A stretch of 64,000 nt of DNA from Marsupella aquatica. Taxonomy: Eukaryota > Marchantiophyta. The notes under the pieces were generated by a model, which did not search any database, had not been told where the DNA came from, and saw nothing but the letters and a program-made list of their open reading frames with translations. Position 1 is the stretch's first letter, and each line of letters begins with the position of its first letter. Location: positions 16,058,001 to 16,122,000 of the forward strand of contig OZ316892.1 in NCBI GenBank assembly GCA_973895155.1. The letters are read 5' to 3'. This document shows positions 32,601 to 45,713 of this stretch, piece after piece. A program made the position numbers and the translations under genes.

Positions 32601-35600
32601 AAGATTGGTGGGTATATCTGTAATTCGCACGGGGAATCTTAACTCATTGTCCTTCATATACTCTCTGCAATAGGGATGAAGCAAATGCTGCAATTCGTTA
32701 TCTTGAGTTCTGTGTACAACGCCAACAAAATGAGGATTCTGCTATCCACAACTTACTGCTATCCCTTTATGCAAAGCAGGTGGGTTGGTGTTTAGGATTG
32801 TGCTGTAATTGTCTGAGCAACTATAAGACCAGTGACTAACTCCAGCTTTAGTATAGAACAAAGGTGGCGTCTGGTGAGGTGGTATGGTTTGTTAGGAAGT
32901 TTTTAATTCATCATTTGATGAGCATTGGGATTGGGAATAATTTACGAAACACACATTTTCTAATGACCTCAATATGTCATTAGTCCCCGTCATGGTTGAC
33001 TCAGACTTCGCCAAGCAGTAATGGTTGCTTAATCCAGAGTGAAGGTTTGAGTTTAGGTTTTTGGAATGATACAGTGGTTTTGAAACATCAGTGGTACCCT
33101 GCTCGATGTATTTAAACACAATGCTTTAGTTTTTCAGATTTTAGGAGTTCCTGGATTGCGAGATATTTCGCAAGGTGTTTTCTCTCATGGTTCGTTTCTG
33201 TGTGACTGGTCAGGAAGATGAGAGTGCTTTGTTGCTGTTCCTGGATACGAAGTATGGGAAAGGAAGACCTGGACGGCCTGACATATTCTATGATCCGAAG
33301 TATGCACTTCGACTTTGTTTAGAGGAGAAGCGTATGCGAGCTTGTGTGTACATCTATGGTTTAATGGGGATGCATGAAGAGGCAGTTTCTCTTGCCTTAC
33401 AGGTGTGCAAACATGTTTGGGTTTGTTAGGAGCAACAAGGGCACAGAATAAACAGCTCTAGAAATTTGACTCAAGCTAGGGCTTTGATCCTTTTATATAC
33501 TCTCTAGCAGGTGCTGGTTCTCCAGTTTACTAACGCAGCATTCGAGTGTAAAAGTTGTTGCTCCTATGACAGAACATTTTGTGCTTGTGGTTTGGAAAAC
33601 TAACGGTGCGAATTCCTAAGGTTAGGTAGAGTCCACTCGTGTACTCTATCTTCCCTGGAATAAACGGGAGCTGGAGAATGCATCCCAAATAGAAGATGAT
33701 TGCATGCCTCCAGTGCACCTTAATTATCAATCTTGAACCTCGTTGGCAGCCCCATATACCTTCAGGGTCATAATCGTGGTCCCAATTGTAACCTGACTCT
33801 CTACCAAGTATTTTTTCTGCTGATATTCAGTTAGTGAGGTTCCTGCCATAAGAAGTGCGTTCCAACTCTGTGGCACACAACTTCTCAGACAGTACCCTTC
33901 CGAAATCTCATTCAACCACTAGAAGTTCTATTTCTTTATTTGCTAACCTTCCCAGATGCCAATCTATTGTCAGTCTTGGAAATTTCCCAACAGGGTGCAA
34001 TCTCCTTTGCTTTTTGTTAAATGCTGAGAAGCAGCTTGTCTGGTGATGCAAATGTATGACCAAGTTTCTTGGGGCACTGGCTTTTAAAATCTGGTGGTAT
34101 TAATTTATGAATTAGACTCCTACAAAACAAGATAGACGAAACTGAAGCTATTGTCAATTACACAACCTTCTTTACACTATCCAAATCTTTTGGGTTATCA
34201 GTCCTGCTAACAGTATATTGTCTGTATGATTGCCTCAGATAGATCCAGAGTTGGCAAAAAAAGAAGCCAATAAGGTGGATGATGACGAAGGGCTGAGAAA
34301 GAAGCTGTGGCTGATGGTTGCAAAGCATGTTATTCAGCAAGATAAAGGTGTCAAGGCGGAAAATATACGGATGGCTGTTGCTTTCTTGAAAGAAACAAAT
34401 GGCTTGCTGAAGATTGAAGACATTCTTCCTTTCTTTCCTGATTTCTCGCTGATTGATGATTTCAAGGTATATCTGATACTCATTTGGTATATTGTATTGT
34501 TACCTACTTATATGGACATTCTGGCTTCCTTTATGTATTTCATTGACCAGTTTTTAAATTTGTAATTTTCTGTAAAACTCATGGCACTTGAAGTCACAAT
34601 AATCTTCTAAGCACGAAAGATCTATCACGTGAGATAAGCTCAAGCACGAAAGCTAAAACTTACCTTGTCAAATGCTTGTTTTTTACTAGGAAGCTATCTG
34701 TACTTCCTTGGAAGATTATACTAAACAAATTGAGGAACTGAAGCGCGAGATGAACGATGCAACACTTGGAGCTGACAATATCCGCCAGGATATAAATTCA
34801 CTCACGCAGCGTTATGCAATCGTCAATCAAAATGAGGATTGTGGAGTAAGTTTCAAGATTTTAATCAGATGTAAAATAGTGTTTGTTTTCTTTCCAATTA
34901 ACGTCCATTAGCAAGTGCACTTCGATTCAGCAAATACCATCACTAATGGTGCACATCGTAGATACCTTAAGTCTTTGTTCTAGCTAAAACATGAGTTTCA
35001 TGGAAATTTCTTGTTAAATATGTTTCTTCTCAATTTCTTATCATTTGCAGATTTGTGGGAAGCGAATATTATTGACAAGTGGGAAATGGGGTGCAAGGCC
35101 AGTCGCTCAGAACTATACTTCGGGAATGGCACCGTTCTATGTCTTTCCCTGTGAACATTCATTTCATGCGCAGTGTCTAACAGACTATGTAATGAAGCAT
35201 AGCGACAAGTTCGAGGTAGATCTCGTTACTGGGCCCCCTCGTATGTGCTTTCCTCAGCCCTGATCATCTACATTGAACCTGCTTCTAAGCAATGGCTTTA
35301 CGAAATCGTTTACTGTCTGAGCAGTCAGACAGATCCATTACAAAGGAGAGTTTCGTCATGGACTTGCAATCCCCCAAAGTCTACCACTACAACTTTGAAG
35401 AATAATGTGGTTTTGTGACGTTTTCTGGATTTCCTTCAGAGAGAGCGTATCGCAGAATTATGCAACAGGTTGGCAGCAATGTCAACAGAGGCTTCGTCAC
35501 AAACATCTAGGAAGATGATGAATGGAAAATACGACGGTCAAATATCTGCGGATGGTCAGATTCAGCCGGCGGATCAGGTATGATTTCTTACGGCGTAGTG

Positions 35601-35945
35601 TATCTTGAAGTTTAGCCTTCTAACCATGGAAAACACTCTGGGGACACCTCGGGCAAGGATCTCTGAAGCGATTAAACGATGTCTCGTAGCATCTAGACAA
35701 CACAGCCCCACCACCAATTCAGTTTCTTTTCAATGTTTTGGTAAGTCTTGCTTGTGTTTACTCATACACGTCTTGTCCAGGTGCGTGCACAACTGGATGA
35801 TGCAGTTGGTGGTGAATGTCCGTTTTGCGGAGAGCTAATGGTAAGGAAAATCTCCCAGCTTTTCATATCAGCAGAGGAGTCTGATCTTATCGCGTCATGG
35901 GCAATTCACTCTGGAACTCTGGCCAAGGAGAGCGGTTTTACGTGA
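26657..35945 (+). CDS. VPS18: VPS18 (Pep3) subunit of HOPS and CORVET tethering complexes, about 24 exons
   Basis: Exons assembled by homology and GT-AG sites include 26876-27068, 27281-27494, 27592-27731, 27968-28063, 28227-28294, 28467-28568, 28828-28960, 29157-29294, 29666-29785, 30063-30119, 30506-30565, 30714-30821, 31084-31247, 31501-31579, 31996-32058, 32331-32458, 32674-32779, 33214-33402, 34239-34466, 34690-34845, 35051-35215, 35440-35577 and 35781-35945. The protein begins with a beta-propeller (IFAIDLLERHATKGHG, LVGSNRGWLVRHDF). It continues with the Pep3/Vps18 core (GIYHG, ATWATELYLDK, FLDTKYGKGR), then helical clathrin-type repeats (DPELAKKEANKVDDDEGLRK). It ends in a RING-type finger (CGIC, FPCEHSFHAQC, CPFCGEL). 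It matches plant VPS18 over its whole length. It acts in fusion of late endosomes with the vacuole. All exons are open, so the gene looks functional. Start codon: ATG 26657 (MLDEWAES); the first exon is the least certain. Confidence 0.96.
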
Positions 35946-37540
35946 TCACAAATTCAAAGTCGATGCTTCAATTTCAACTACTTGACTTTATAATGGATAT
36001 CAGCGGGAACTGAAAGCAGTCCCTTTTGTGCTACTAATATCAGAATATTAGTAGGGGTGTTGTGTTAGGTTTTTTGCCACCTAAGGTCGTTCTGCTAAAC
36101 AATGCTGCCTGTCAAAGAACAAGGGCAGTATTTAGATTTTCGATCCTCGGCAGAACTCGGGTTCTCGTTCCAGTAGTCTATACTTATATCCGAGACTGGA
36201 ACTGTGACATTGAAACAAGAAAGGAGATGAAATATCTTCTCTCAAGTGATCTTACTTATTGTGAGTTCTAAGGTTTCAGAGATTCGGCAAGAAATAGTAT
36301 AGTAGGAGTCACTCTCAATGTAGAGTCTGCCAAGTTATTTTTTGGAACTGGCAAGTAAGATGGTGCATGAGGGCAACCTTGTCCGCTCGTCCAATATACA
36401 TGGGAGGAATACCGGGTAACAATTTAAACAGATTCCTCGATGTTACGTGTGATTGGCCATTGTCATGTGATCCAATCCAGTGAGTTTTCTGCTATGTTTG
36501 TTTCTTTGGTGAAAAAAAGGGGAGGTTAGACGCCAGCCTAACCCAGGAGGGCCTGGTGGCTCCTCGGTCAAACCCGTCCTCGTGGTGATTTCTCTACCAT
36601 TCAGATAATGAATGACCTTATTTGGTGGATTACTGATTCTACTGGATAATAATAATCCGGTAAGAATGGCATGAATGGCATTTCCAGTTTAACTGTGGGG
36701 TACCTAAGGAGGGACTATCATAGGTGTAATAGAAGTACTTCGCATGTGAACCCTAATCCCTATCCCCAATTTCCCCTCCCTCTTAGCCAGAATCGTGGAG
36801 TACAAAGAGCATTAGGATGAAACTACACCGTCAATTTAGGTCTGATCTTTAGAGTACCATTCACATGCAACATGGCCCTAATATTAGACAATTTGGTGGG
36901 GTTTTCCTATCCTAATGCTCTAGCTTTGAGGGTTTGCGGCGTAGAAGATTTTGACACTCTTCAAACATAATATCCTTAGTGTAGGTTAGGGTTTCCTTCC
37001 ACAATTGGACCCACTTTCATGCCCTGGGGCAGAAAAAGAAAACCAATGAAAGTCAAATGGATATAATATGGTGGCTTAAACTGGAACTCGTTGGCGCTAG
37101 GATTAGTACTAGTGCCTAATCCTAGCACCTTTGGTTTGAGATTTTGTTTTTGGACGACACATTCTTGGATCTGTGCTATTAATTATGTAGAGATACTATA
37201 CTAGATACTATACTGTCATATTAAATATTAAGTGTAAACACTCACATTGTAGATTTGTTTAGTTTCTCTCCATAATTAAATTTTTTCCAAAATTCCTGGC
37301 TCCATGTGCAGTCACATAACATGATTTGTCACACACTAGAATCTAGTCATGCAAGAAGAACCAAATTTGAGTATTTGTGTTTGAGACAAGATAAAGAAAA
37401 CCGGTTAGACCTTGTAATTGTAAAGACAATGGAAAACAGTAAGATTGCAAGTAGACAAAGAAAAGGGTAAAATAGAGTTAAAAGAAAATAATATTTGAAT
37501 GAATCATGAATGATTAGCTCAATATCTGTGCGTTGCACAA
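35946..37540. other. Intergenic 3' of VPS18, no gene recognised
   Basis: No coding signal or clear repeat. A short inverted pair (GGCGCTAGGATTAG and CTAATCCTAGCAC) lies near 37093-37130. Confidence 0.5.
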
Positions 37541-37876
37541 AAGATGTCATGTCAGTCAAGATGTCGTTGAGAAAAAGAATGTCGTGTCGGCCAAGATATT
37601 GTCAAGAAAAAAAATGTCATGTCGACCAAGAAGCATTGCAACAAAGGATGTCATGTCTGCCAAGAAGTCATTAGAAAACAGATGTCGTGTCGACCAAGAC
37701 ATTGTTGAGAAAAAAAATGTTGTGTTGTCAAAGATGTCGAGTCGGCCAAGAGGTCGTTGAGAAAAAAAATGTTATGTCTGCCAAGAAGTCATTAAGAAAA
37801 CAGATGTTGTGTCGTCCAAGATGTCGTGTCAGCCAAGAGGTCGTTGAGAAAAAGATGTCGTGTCATTGAAGACCTG
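37541..37876. repeat. Minisatellite, unit about 40-45 bp, seven to eight degenerate copies
   Basis: The unit is approximately GATGTCGTGTCGGCCAAGA followed by (A/G)GTCGTTGAGAAAAAA. Copies vary by C/T and G/A changes. Open frames across it translate to repeats such as VVEKKNVMSAK and are not genes. Confidence 0.85.
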
Positions 37877-40393
37877 CCACCCCCGGATAAACTTTGGTCC
37901 CGATATTTTGGCCCCAAACTCGGGCGCCTTTGAGTGGTAAACCTAGTGGCAAGAGGTAATAGCAAGGTCTAGGGCTGGGCCGACACTTGGAACCATAGAA
38001 ATGAGCTTACTTATGGCCAGGGGTGGCGTAGTATTATAAGACCTGTTGGACAAAATTGAGGCGCCTGGACCTGAAACCCGTGTTTAGGTTGCCTGGACCT
38101 GATCCAAACCCGGGGGTAGTCGCTTCCATCACCGGTTAATGTTCCGGCAATGGAGAGGCCGCAGACTGGAGTTCAAACGCGGAGTCCGGGCAATTGAGGG
38201 AAACTTTGATTTTTTTGGTTGGGGCGCGGAGGGAGTCATCGCCCCTGTTGTCGGGACCAGTTGGGTCGCGGAGATGGTCAGCTGTCCAGGGAAAAGTCGG
38301 TCGACCTTGTTCGCGGGGAGGTCAATGGCGGTTGTCGACCAACGGCCAGCTGTTGACTCAGGCTCATTTCGGGGCAAGATGGCGAGGTCGGCACTAAGGC
38401 GGTCTGGCAAGGAGGTCTGGCCGCAGTCCACTCAGGCTCGTCGCGAGGGTGAGTCAAGGGCGAGTTGAGGGCTTTTAGCGCGGCGACAGGAACTCAGTGC
38501 GTGGCAAGACACGGCATCGCAGCGGCAAAAGTGGAGGGTCACGTTTTTTCCCTTTATATAGCTTTCACTTTTTACTGTTCCTATTTTTTCTCCCATTATA
38601 TTTGAATAACAACCATGGCTTTTTTGGGAGCAACCTTGTATTATAGGAGTTATTATTTTATTTATACTCAAGTTTAATATCCAATTCTTTAAATCTCAAT
38701 TTTAATAATTCATTTATTATTATTATTTTTTATCCTGGTCAGGTTTGGGTAGGTTAAAGGTAGTTTGGGCAGAGGTATGGAGATTATCAGGGGTATGGAT
38801 GGATCCAACAATTCCAGAAAATAAATTTTTATTGAAGGGCTGGGATTGGTTACCTTTTTTGAGGTTGTAAATGGACTATTTCTAGAGTATGTGATATTAT
38901 AGTGACTTCTCCCATCCCATTTTTCAGACTTTTAATTATTTGTTTCCCATGATTACACTATTGTAAAGTGACACACAATCTCCCTCCCGGCCCTCCCTTT
39001 ACACCCCCCCCCCCCCTTGAATATGCAAGCCGTAGCCGGCTGCTTCTTTGCCCCCCATCAGCCCGTCGGTCCTCCCTCGCCCTCCCGCCGGTCACCACCC
39101 CTTTGCGACCCTTCACGCAGCCAACACTTGCTTCCGGCAGCCATTTCATGGCTGCTCCTCTTGGCAGCCTGCGTGCAACCCTGCCCTGTACGCGCCCATC
39201 CAAATGACCCCCCTTTTCTTAACGTCTGATTTAATAAAGGGGCTTTAAACCCCCTTTAGCCCCTATTTTTTATTCCTTTTCCCCGGTTTCTGATTGGTAG
39301 CCGCATCTCGGGACCTGCCGCCCTCCACTTTCACCGCTTGGATAGGGGGAATGCCCTCTGTGAGCCCTGCTGCTCTATGCGGGAATATTCCCCAAAAAAC
39401 AGAGAGTGTTTTTGGCCGTCCGTCAAAGATTTTGTTCGCCAAACGTTAACTTTTGTTGCTTGTCTTTGGCAAGTTGCTAGTCATCAGAGTAGGCAACGTT
39501 GTGGTGCGTCCCATGGCTCCCTAAACCCAAGAAACCCCCCTGCACAAGCCGATTCCCGCAGGTTTTGCTCTTGGCAAGGCCGGTTTCGTGGCTTAGCGGC
39601 ATTGGACGTTGCTAACTCTCTACTAACATTTTACACACATATACTGGACAGATCCTTCATCGGGTCATGAGATACATAGTCGGCCTATTCTATGCCTTCC
39701 CTTGTCTTCCTCTTGTGGTTTTCCTTTAGGTATGTTTGGATTCCGCCGCCGGAATGATCCCCAACTGGCTTGGGTAAGTTGCTAAGACCTCTCTCAGCTT
39801 GACACATCCAACTCTTACTACCTTGCTTACTCCCTTCTCTTGGTTGATGTGGGCAATCTTCAAACAAGTTAATGCGACACACAAATAGCAAAATGACTCC
39901 TTCTGACTGAGTTATACCATGCACTTGCCATACAAACAATATTTCTCATACACAAGATCTGCGAACTAAGCCGTGAGGCCAACTCTATTCATCTCTTAGG
40001 CATGAGGAAACATGAATATACACAAGGGTCACAATATAGCTAACCGAGAGCTTCTTTTACTACTTGATCCCAGCCCTACTGGTGCACTAAAAACTTGCTA
40101 AGGAAGAAGGCCCTAAACTCCCCGCTGCCTAGGTACTTATCCTGGCAGTGGATCCGCCTAATTCCTTGCAGCGTAAGCCTAATCTATCCTATCTGTAATC
40201 TACCTATGTACAGCAAGGCAGGAGCACAAGTGTTGCTCTTACCAGTGGATCCGCAATCCCACTAATCTAAGTGTCAGGGCCGCCTCTTGGTCCTGACCCT
40301 AAGTCTAAACTTGGAGATCTGAGCCCGCCCTGCCCACTCACGCCTCCTCCCTCCACGTCCGCCCTCCTTAAAAGGAGCGGCCCTCCACCACCG
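37877..40393. other. Intergenic, low-complexity stretches, no gene recognised
   Basis: A GC-rich stretch at 38120-38470 keeps an open + strand frame of about 109 codons with no recognised motif. A C homopolymer lies near 39005-39016. TGGATCCGC occurs twice (about 40150 and 40245) in sequence that could be a retroelement flank, but I could not define an LTR. Confidence 0.4.
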
Positions 40394-43300
40394 TCATGGT
40401 AGCGGTGGCTGGTCCTCAATGGACGCCCCCAACGCTTCCTCCATAGCCACTGCCGTAGGTCCATCTTTTGAAAGATTACCTGCCCTAGACCCAGTCAACT
40501 CACTCGCAGCCTGACCGGGTCCACCCTCAGCTTTGGCCTCAGCATCGGCCACGGTCTCCAATACGGCTACGGCCTCCCCGGCATGCTCAAGTGGTGGATC
40601 CGGTACTCCGGCTTCATCACTGAGTATCCTGGCCTTGGCTTTGCCATCCCCGCCTTCTAGGGCAGTTGGATCCTCTGTCGTGACCCTGCCTTCGGTTGGT
40701 GCCGGGTTCTCCTCCGTGGTCACGACTGCTTGAGAAGTAGTGTTACTCCCTGACCCAGAAGGTTTTCGCTTCTTCTTCTTCCCTGGTTTGGCAACTGGTC
40801 CCTTCCCCTTGCCACTTACCTCCGGCACTAGTGCGAGTGTTGCGGCTTGTCCTTCGGCCAGTACTACTCCTGGAAACTTGGTTGCCCCAATTGGAGTTGG
40901 AACTGATGAAGCCAAGCACTTAAATACTGCGGCTTGTTTCTTTAGTCGCTCTGTTTGGTTGTCGGCCCGTCGTTGTAAGTTCTCCATCTTCCTCGTGCTT
41001 TCTTCCAACTCCTCTTGTGTTTCATCCAACTCCTCCTGTGTTTCATCCAAGTCCTTCCACACCTCCTCCAGCTCCTTTTGGGCTTCCTCCAACTCCTTCT
41101 AGGCTTCCTCCAATTCCTTCTTTAAGGTAGCTCTCTCCTCCTGGGTTGCTCTTAGCTCCTTGTTGAGCTCCATTACGACCTCAAACTCCATTTTATTCAT
41201 CTTGGCATAAGTCTGATCGAGCTGGTCGTCTTTCTCACGTAGGTCGGCCTTGAAGCTGGCCGTTAGGGATGCAAGCTCCTGCTGCAGCACAATAATCCCT
41301 TGATAGGATTTCCCTAACTTGGCCTCCTTCTGCTCAAGGGCTCCGCGGATATCCTCGAGCTCCCCCTTCAACGCCCTCTCCCTCCTTTGGGTCTCCGCCA
41401 TGGCCCGATTGTTGGTTGCTATGTGGGCCTCCTCTGCGTCCCTTAGTTCTTGCTTCCACTTCTCCCTTTCCTTGACCGCATCGGCCAACTCCCCTTGGGT
41501 CCGAGTCAGTTTATCCTTGATAATCTGATTATCAGACTAAGCGGTATCCAGTTGCCCCTGCATGATGTTTAGCTCATGCCGCTTAATCCGCAGCTCATCT
41601 TGGGCTTTCTTGGCCGCCTTCAGGTCCTCTGCCTTTGCTTCCTTCTCCCTAAGCCGTCGGATGACCTCGTCCTTCTTCCTTCTCTCCAAAGCCACCGCTT
41701 CTTCCAATCGGCATTTCTCCAATATCCCCCTCCGGAAAAAGGGTCCTTGCTCCAACTCCTCCCCAAAGATGCTGAGTGCAAGTTCCCCACACATCTCCCC
41801 ATACTCCATGGCTCTTTCTTTAGCATAGGTGGAGTGAGTAGAAGTCATTGGCATCAACCATTGCGGCCTTTGTTCCCAAGCCGCCTTCCGTATTTCTTCT
41901 ATCATGGCTGGAGGGCTGCCTCGTCTTTCTGCAAGCCGTCGGATGTCCTCTGGCCATTCTCCCCCAAGTAAATCCTTTTCCCTAGCCAGGGTTGCCTCCT
42001 CTTCTTCCCTAAGTTGCTCCAGAAAGTCCTGTGCCATCTGTTTTATTCCGTCAAAGCTCGGGGGAGCGACATCTGGCGGGGGAGACTCGGGGCTGTTCTG
42101 CTGGGTGGGGTCCCCTCGAACTACTCTTGGAAGCGTGGGGATGAAATGGCCACAGGTCCTTATTCCTGGGACATGATGGTCCGACCCGTAGCCGGGGTCA
42201 TCATTGTCGTAGTCCTCCACCACCTCCTCCCCAACTTGGACTACCGACTCCCCTCGCTGCTCTCCTGGTCTTGTTGTGAACACGGCCTCCTGCCGATCAT
42301 AGCTTATAGGTCCTAGTTCCTCCTCCGGCTTCCAGGCTGTCTTCTCTCTCTGTTTCCCGTGAACAGGAGCCTTAGGCTGCCTTCCCTCGGCTTTGGGACT
42401 CGAGGCTCCTACATACATTCAAACCCCCGGCTTGTGTTCCAGCCTCCTTCTTTCCTTGGCTCCGGTAAAGGGGTTTTCCTTCATGAGTCGGCTTAGGCCG
42501 ACCTTTGAAGCAGTGTCTAGTACCTATGCCGTTGGCGTTGCCGTTATCGTCCTCTTTTCCTTCTCCAGCAATTTTAGCAGATTCTGCATGCCTGGTTGCT
42601 GCATCGGCAAGTCTTCCGTCCTCGGCCTAAACACCTACTCGATTGTCGGACTGTCGGGCTGGTTGGGCTTCTCTGGTGCCGGCCTCTATTCTTGAACCTC
42701 CTCTGGTGTCCTTGCCTGTTGGGGAAGTACCGGGGCAAAGATCTGACTTTGGGCATACCGGCACAACAACGGCATGTGATAGCCAAGTCGGGACACGCTT
42801 CCCTTGCCGATCACCTGCTATTCCTCCTTCAAGATCTTCTTCAGTTGGGTGAGGAGGTACCCATTGTAGTCCCGGCTTGGGTCTGGTCTCTCCGCCAGGT
42901 AGACCTGCGCCTTGCAGAACTTTGGCCTCGGCAAGTTGCAATGCATGGTTACCCGCAAGAAATCGATTATCTCTCCTATGTGCGGGTTGGTGCAGGTGTT
43001 CCGAAAGAAGCCATTCTTCGTTGATGGCCCTAGGAACGACCGGACTCCTTGTCTGGCAAGGTCTTCCTGGTATCTACTTTGGTCTTATTGCCCATCTGCA
43101 AGCCAAACACTACGGCAATCACCCGGGTAGTGAGATAGAAATCCTTCCCATACACCCTTGTGGAATTGGTCTCGGGCTCCCAAGATCCCACAAATTCTAA
43201 TAAGTCTGAATCTGGCACCTCTGGCTTCAGCCATGGTAATTTCACGAAGGCTTCCAAGCCGGATCATGCATCCTTTCGAGTTTCCATAGCCGTAAAGCAT

Positions 43301-43956
43301 GCATCCTCTTCACGTGCAAAGTGTAATTGCACTTCCTCGAGGAGGGTCGCCGCCCAGCCTTTCCAGGTGTCATCCTTTGTTGGAACGACATTGATGGGGT
43401 CGACCTCCTCTTCTTTGGCTTCTTCCGGCCTCCTGCTCCCTTGCTCGATTGGCTTCCTTGGTGCCGCCGACCTTGTTCTCTTTGCAGGGGTGGTCTCTTT
43501 GTTGTTGTTCCCTTTCCTCTTCATAGCTGTTGCCATGGATGTTTCTCCAAGGATGGTTGCCTTCGTCCACCCCTTCGTGCTACCCTTCAACTCCCAATGT
43601 ATGTCGTTGCAGCGGTTGATGGCTTCCCGGATGCCAACTATTCTGTTCTTGCAAAATAGAAGGTCGTCTAGCTCATCACCAGTAGGTGTCCATGGGAATT
43701 CAACCGTGATGAGTTCTCCTCCTAAGAAGGCAGACTTCTGTAGCTCCCATAGTCGAGCGAGCTCCTGCCGTTCTCGAGCTGCTCTTTCTGATTCTTCATC
43801 CTCGTAGGTCCCAATGTACTCAGTTGCCCTTTCTAGCAGGCATCCCCAAAAATGAGCAACTTGATTGACGTTGCTCATACCCTTCTTTGAATTGATAGTC
43901 GGTATCTGCTCCGGCCCCGAGTGCTTGCCTAAGCAGCTGACAATAGTTGGCTTCAC
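40394..43956 (-). pseudogene. Decayed transposon protein with plant-mobile-domain-like N-terminal part and long coiled coil
   Basis: Read leftwards. The N-terminal part (43956-43030, TGA at about 43264) carries DDTWKGWAATLLEEVQLHF, EVPDSDLLEFVGSWEPET and YLTTRVIAVVFGLQMG, resembling the plant mobile domain pattern. Another frame (about 42950-42430) reads SRLGYHMPLLCRYAQSQIF with several TAGs. The remainder (42418-40394, stops at 41537 and 41099) is almost wholly heptad-like coiled coil (RREKEAKAEDLKAAKKAQDE, then ELEEVWKDLDETQEELDE) and ends in a Pro/Ala/Gly-rich tail. Many of the stops are TAG after an acidic residue. No reverse transcriptase is visible. It is probably a remnant of a large plant retroelement or mobile-domain transposon. 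Confidence 0.45.
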
Positions 43957-44671
43957 GTAGTCGTCTGCTTAGTTCGTGCTTGCAAATGAGCCACCATTCC
44001 TTGCAATCGGTCCTTACCCCCCTTCTGCCTGGTCTTCCTTCCCATTAGTTACCCATAGCCGCCGGTACTTAGCGCGCCCTAACCCTAATCGTGTTCCCTC
44101 CCCCGACATCCTTACTTTCGGCCTCGGCTTGGGTTCCATAGTTATCCTTAATTGTTTATATTTTCCTTGTTTTTGTTACTATACTAATGTGTTTCCAAGG
44201 TACACTCTTGAATTTTATCATTTAAACTGGCCTAATGATTCCTGGCTAGGCATCACAAACGTGGTGCATCAATCAAATTTCATTTTCGATGTTGGGTACT
44301 AGTTTTCATTGTGGTTATTCCCCGAGGTAGTCAAAACGGGGGAGAATTCCGAGTTTTACCCACCCCGACCGAAAGTGAATAAGTTTTACGTCAGAGTTTG
44401 GTTTGATTATGGTTTTCAGCGTTGGAGAGCTAGGCTTGTGGGCTATGCGGCGGTGATAAGTTTTGAGTTTTTGGAGAAGTTGAGAAAAATGTTATTTTGT
44501 CTTGCATTTCTCACATGAGTGATTCGGAGGAGATTTTTGAAGACGTGGAGCTTGAAACACGAGGATCACCACAACGGTTTGAGGTGGAGAGGGAGGAGCA
44601 GGAGGAAGCGCATGTGACATCGGTACAATCACCAATGCCAGCGAGTAGAGGGGGTTGTGAAGGAAAAAGAG
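43957..44671. other. Intergenic, no gene recognised
   Basis: A short + strand open stretch before the copia gag (MSDSEEIFEDVELETRG, 44515 on) may be copia leader sequence. Otherwise nothing. Confidence 0.4.
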
Positions 44672-45713
44672 ATGGCATCCAGGTTCGAAGGTGTCAAGTT
44701 TGAGATGGAAAAGTATGATGAGCATACGGACTACTTGCTTTGGGAGAAGTAAGTGAAAAGAGTTCTTTGTACTATGAGCTTAGATCATCTTCTCTCTACG
44801 CGAGAGATGTACGATGATGAAGAGGAGATTCCACTAAAGAGGTGGAGGCAAGAACAAGTGATTGCAATGAATGCAATGATGCTTTATTTGAAGCCGCATA
44901 TCATCAAGAAGTTGGATGACTACGCGGATTATGCATCTCTATTCAAAGCCCTAAGGGAGAAATACTATTGGGAGGATGCATCAGACCGATTGTACAAAAA
45001 GTCTCTCTTGATGAGCCTTAGGCTCAAAGAAGGGAACAAACTTCACGATCACTTTGATGAATTTGATAGCCTAGCTGTTAATTTGTCTAATCTTGGTAAG
45101 GGCGTTGAAGAAGAGGACAAGGCCTTGCTTCTTCTTAGCTCCTTACCCCCATCTTATCAGGGTTTGAAGTAGGTTCTCTTGTATAGAGACCTGAAGTCTA
45201 TTTCATATGATGAGGTGGTAAGCCCTTTACTGTCAGATGATGCACAAAAGAAATTGGGTCAAGCCCAAATAACATTGTTGTTTGATGCTGCCTTGAATGT
45301 GAATCATGGGAGGTCACAAAATGTCTTGAGCAGCACACAAATGACAGGGGACAAAGTATATCTAGGACAAGATTTGCTTCAAGGAGGAAGTCCTAGGAGA
45401 GGAAACCAGTGGTATGGTAGAAGTGTGGCAAGGCTGACCATGTTAAGAGGGATTGTAAGGGTAAGGCAGCTGAATCTTCATCAGCCAATGTGGCTAGTGC
45501 TGATGGAGAAACTGATTTACTCAATGATGAATATGTTTTATAAAGCCAAGAGTATGCCTTGTGCACCTCATCTAGGAGAGTAAACGATGTGTGGATTTTT
45601 GATTGTGCTTGCTAGCTCCTTTCACATTTGTTACATTCGCGAGTATTTTAATTCTTATTCTGTGTCAAACGGTTCAATTTTGATGAGAAATGATCACTCC
45701 TATCGAGTTGAGA
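44672..45713 (+). pseudogene. Ty1/copia gag and start of protease, cut by LINE 1
   Basis: ATG at 44672 (MASRFEGVKFEMEKYD). The copia gag core follows (YLLWEK*VKRVL, ALREKYYWEDASDRLYKKSL, LHDHFDEFDSLAVNL, LLLLSSLPPSYQGLK). Then, in another frame, a damaged zinc knuckle (KCGKADHVKRDC) and the protease start VWIFDCA...SFHIC with NDHSYRVE. Stops are TAA at 44750 and TAG at about 45171. The frame stops at RVE, where LINE 1 begins. The next expected copia residues, GIGSVKI, are found on the opposite strand at 52656. Confidence 0.85.

Noticed and set aside
38139-38468. GC-rich + strand open frame of about 109 codons
   Set aside because: No motif, no homologue I recognise, and frames on both strands are open because of base composition.
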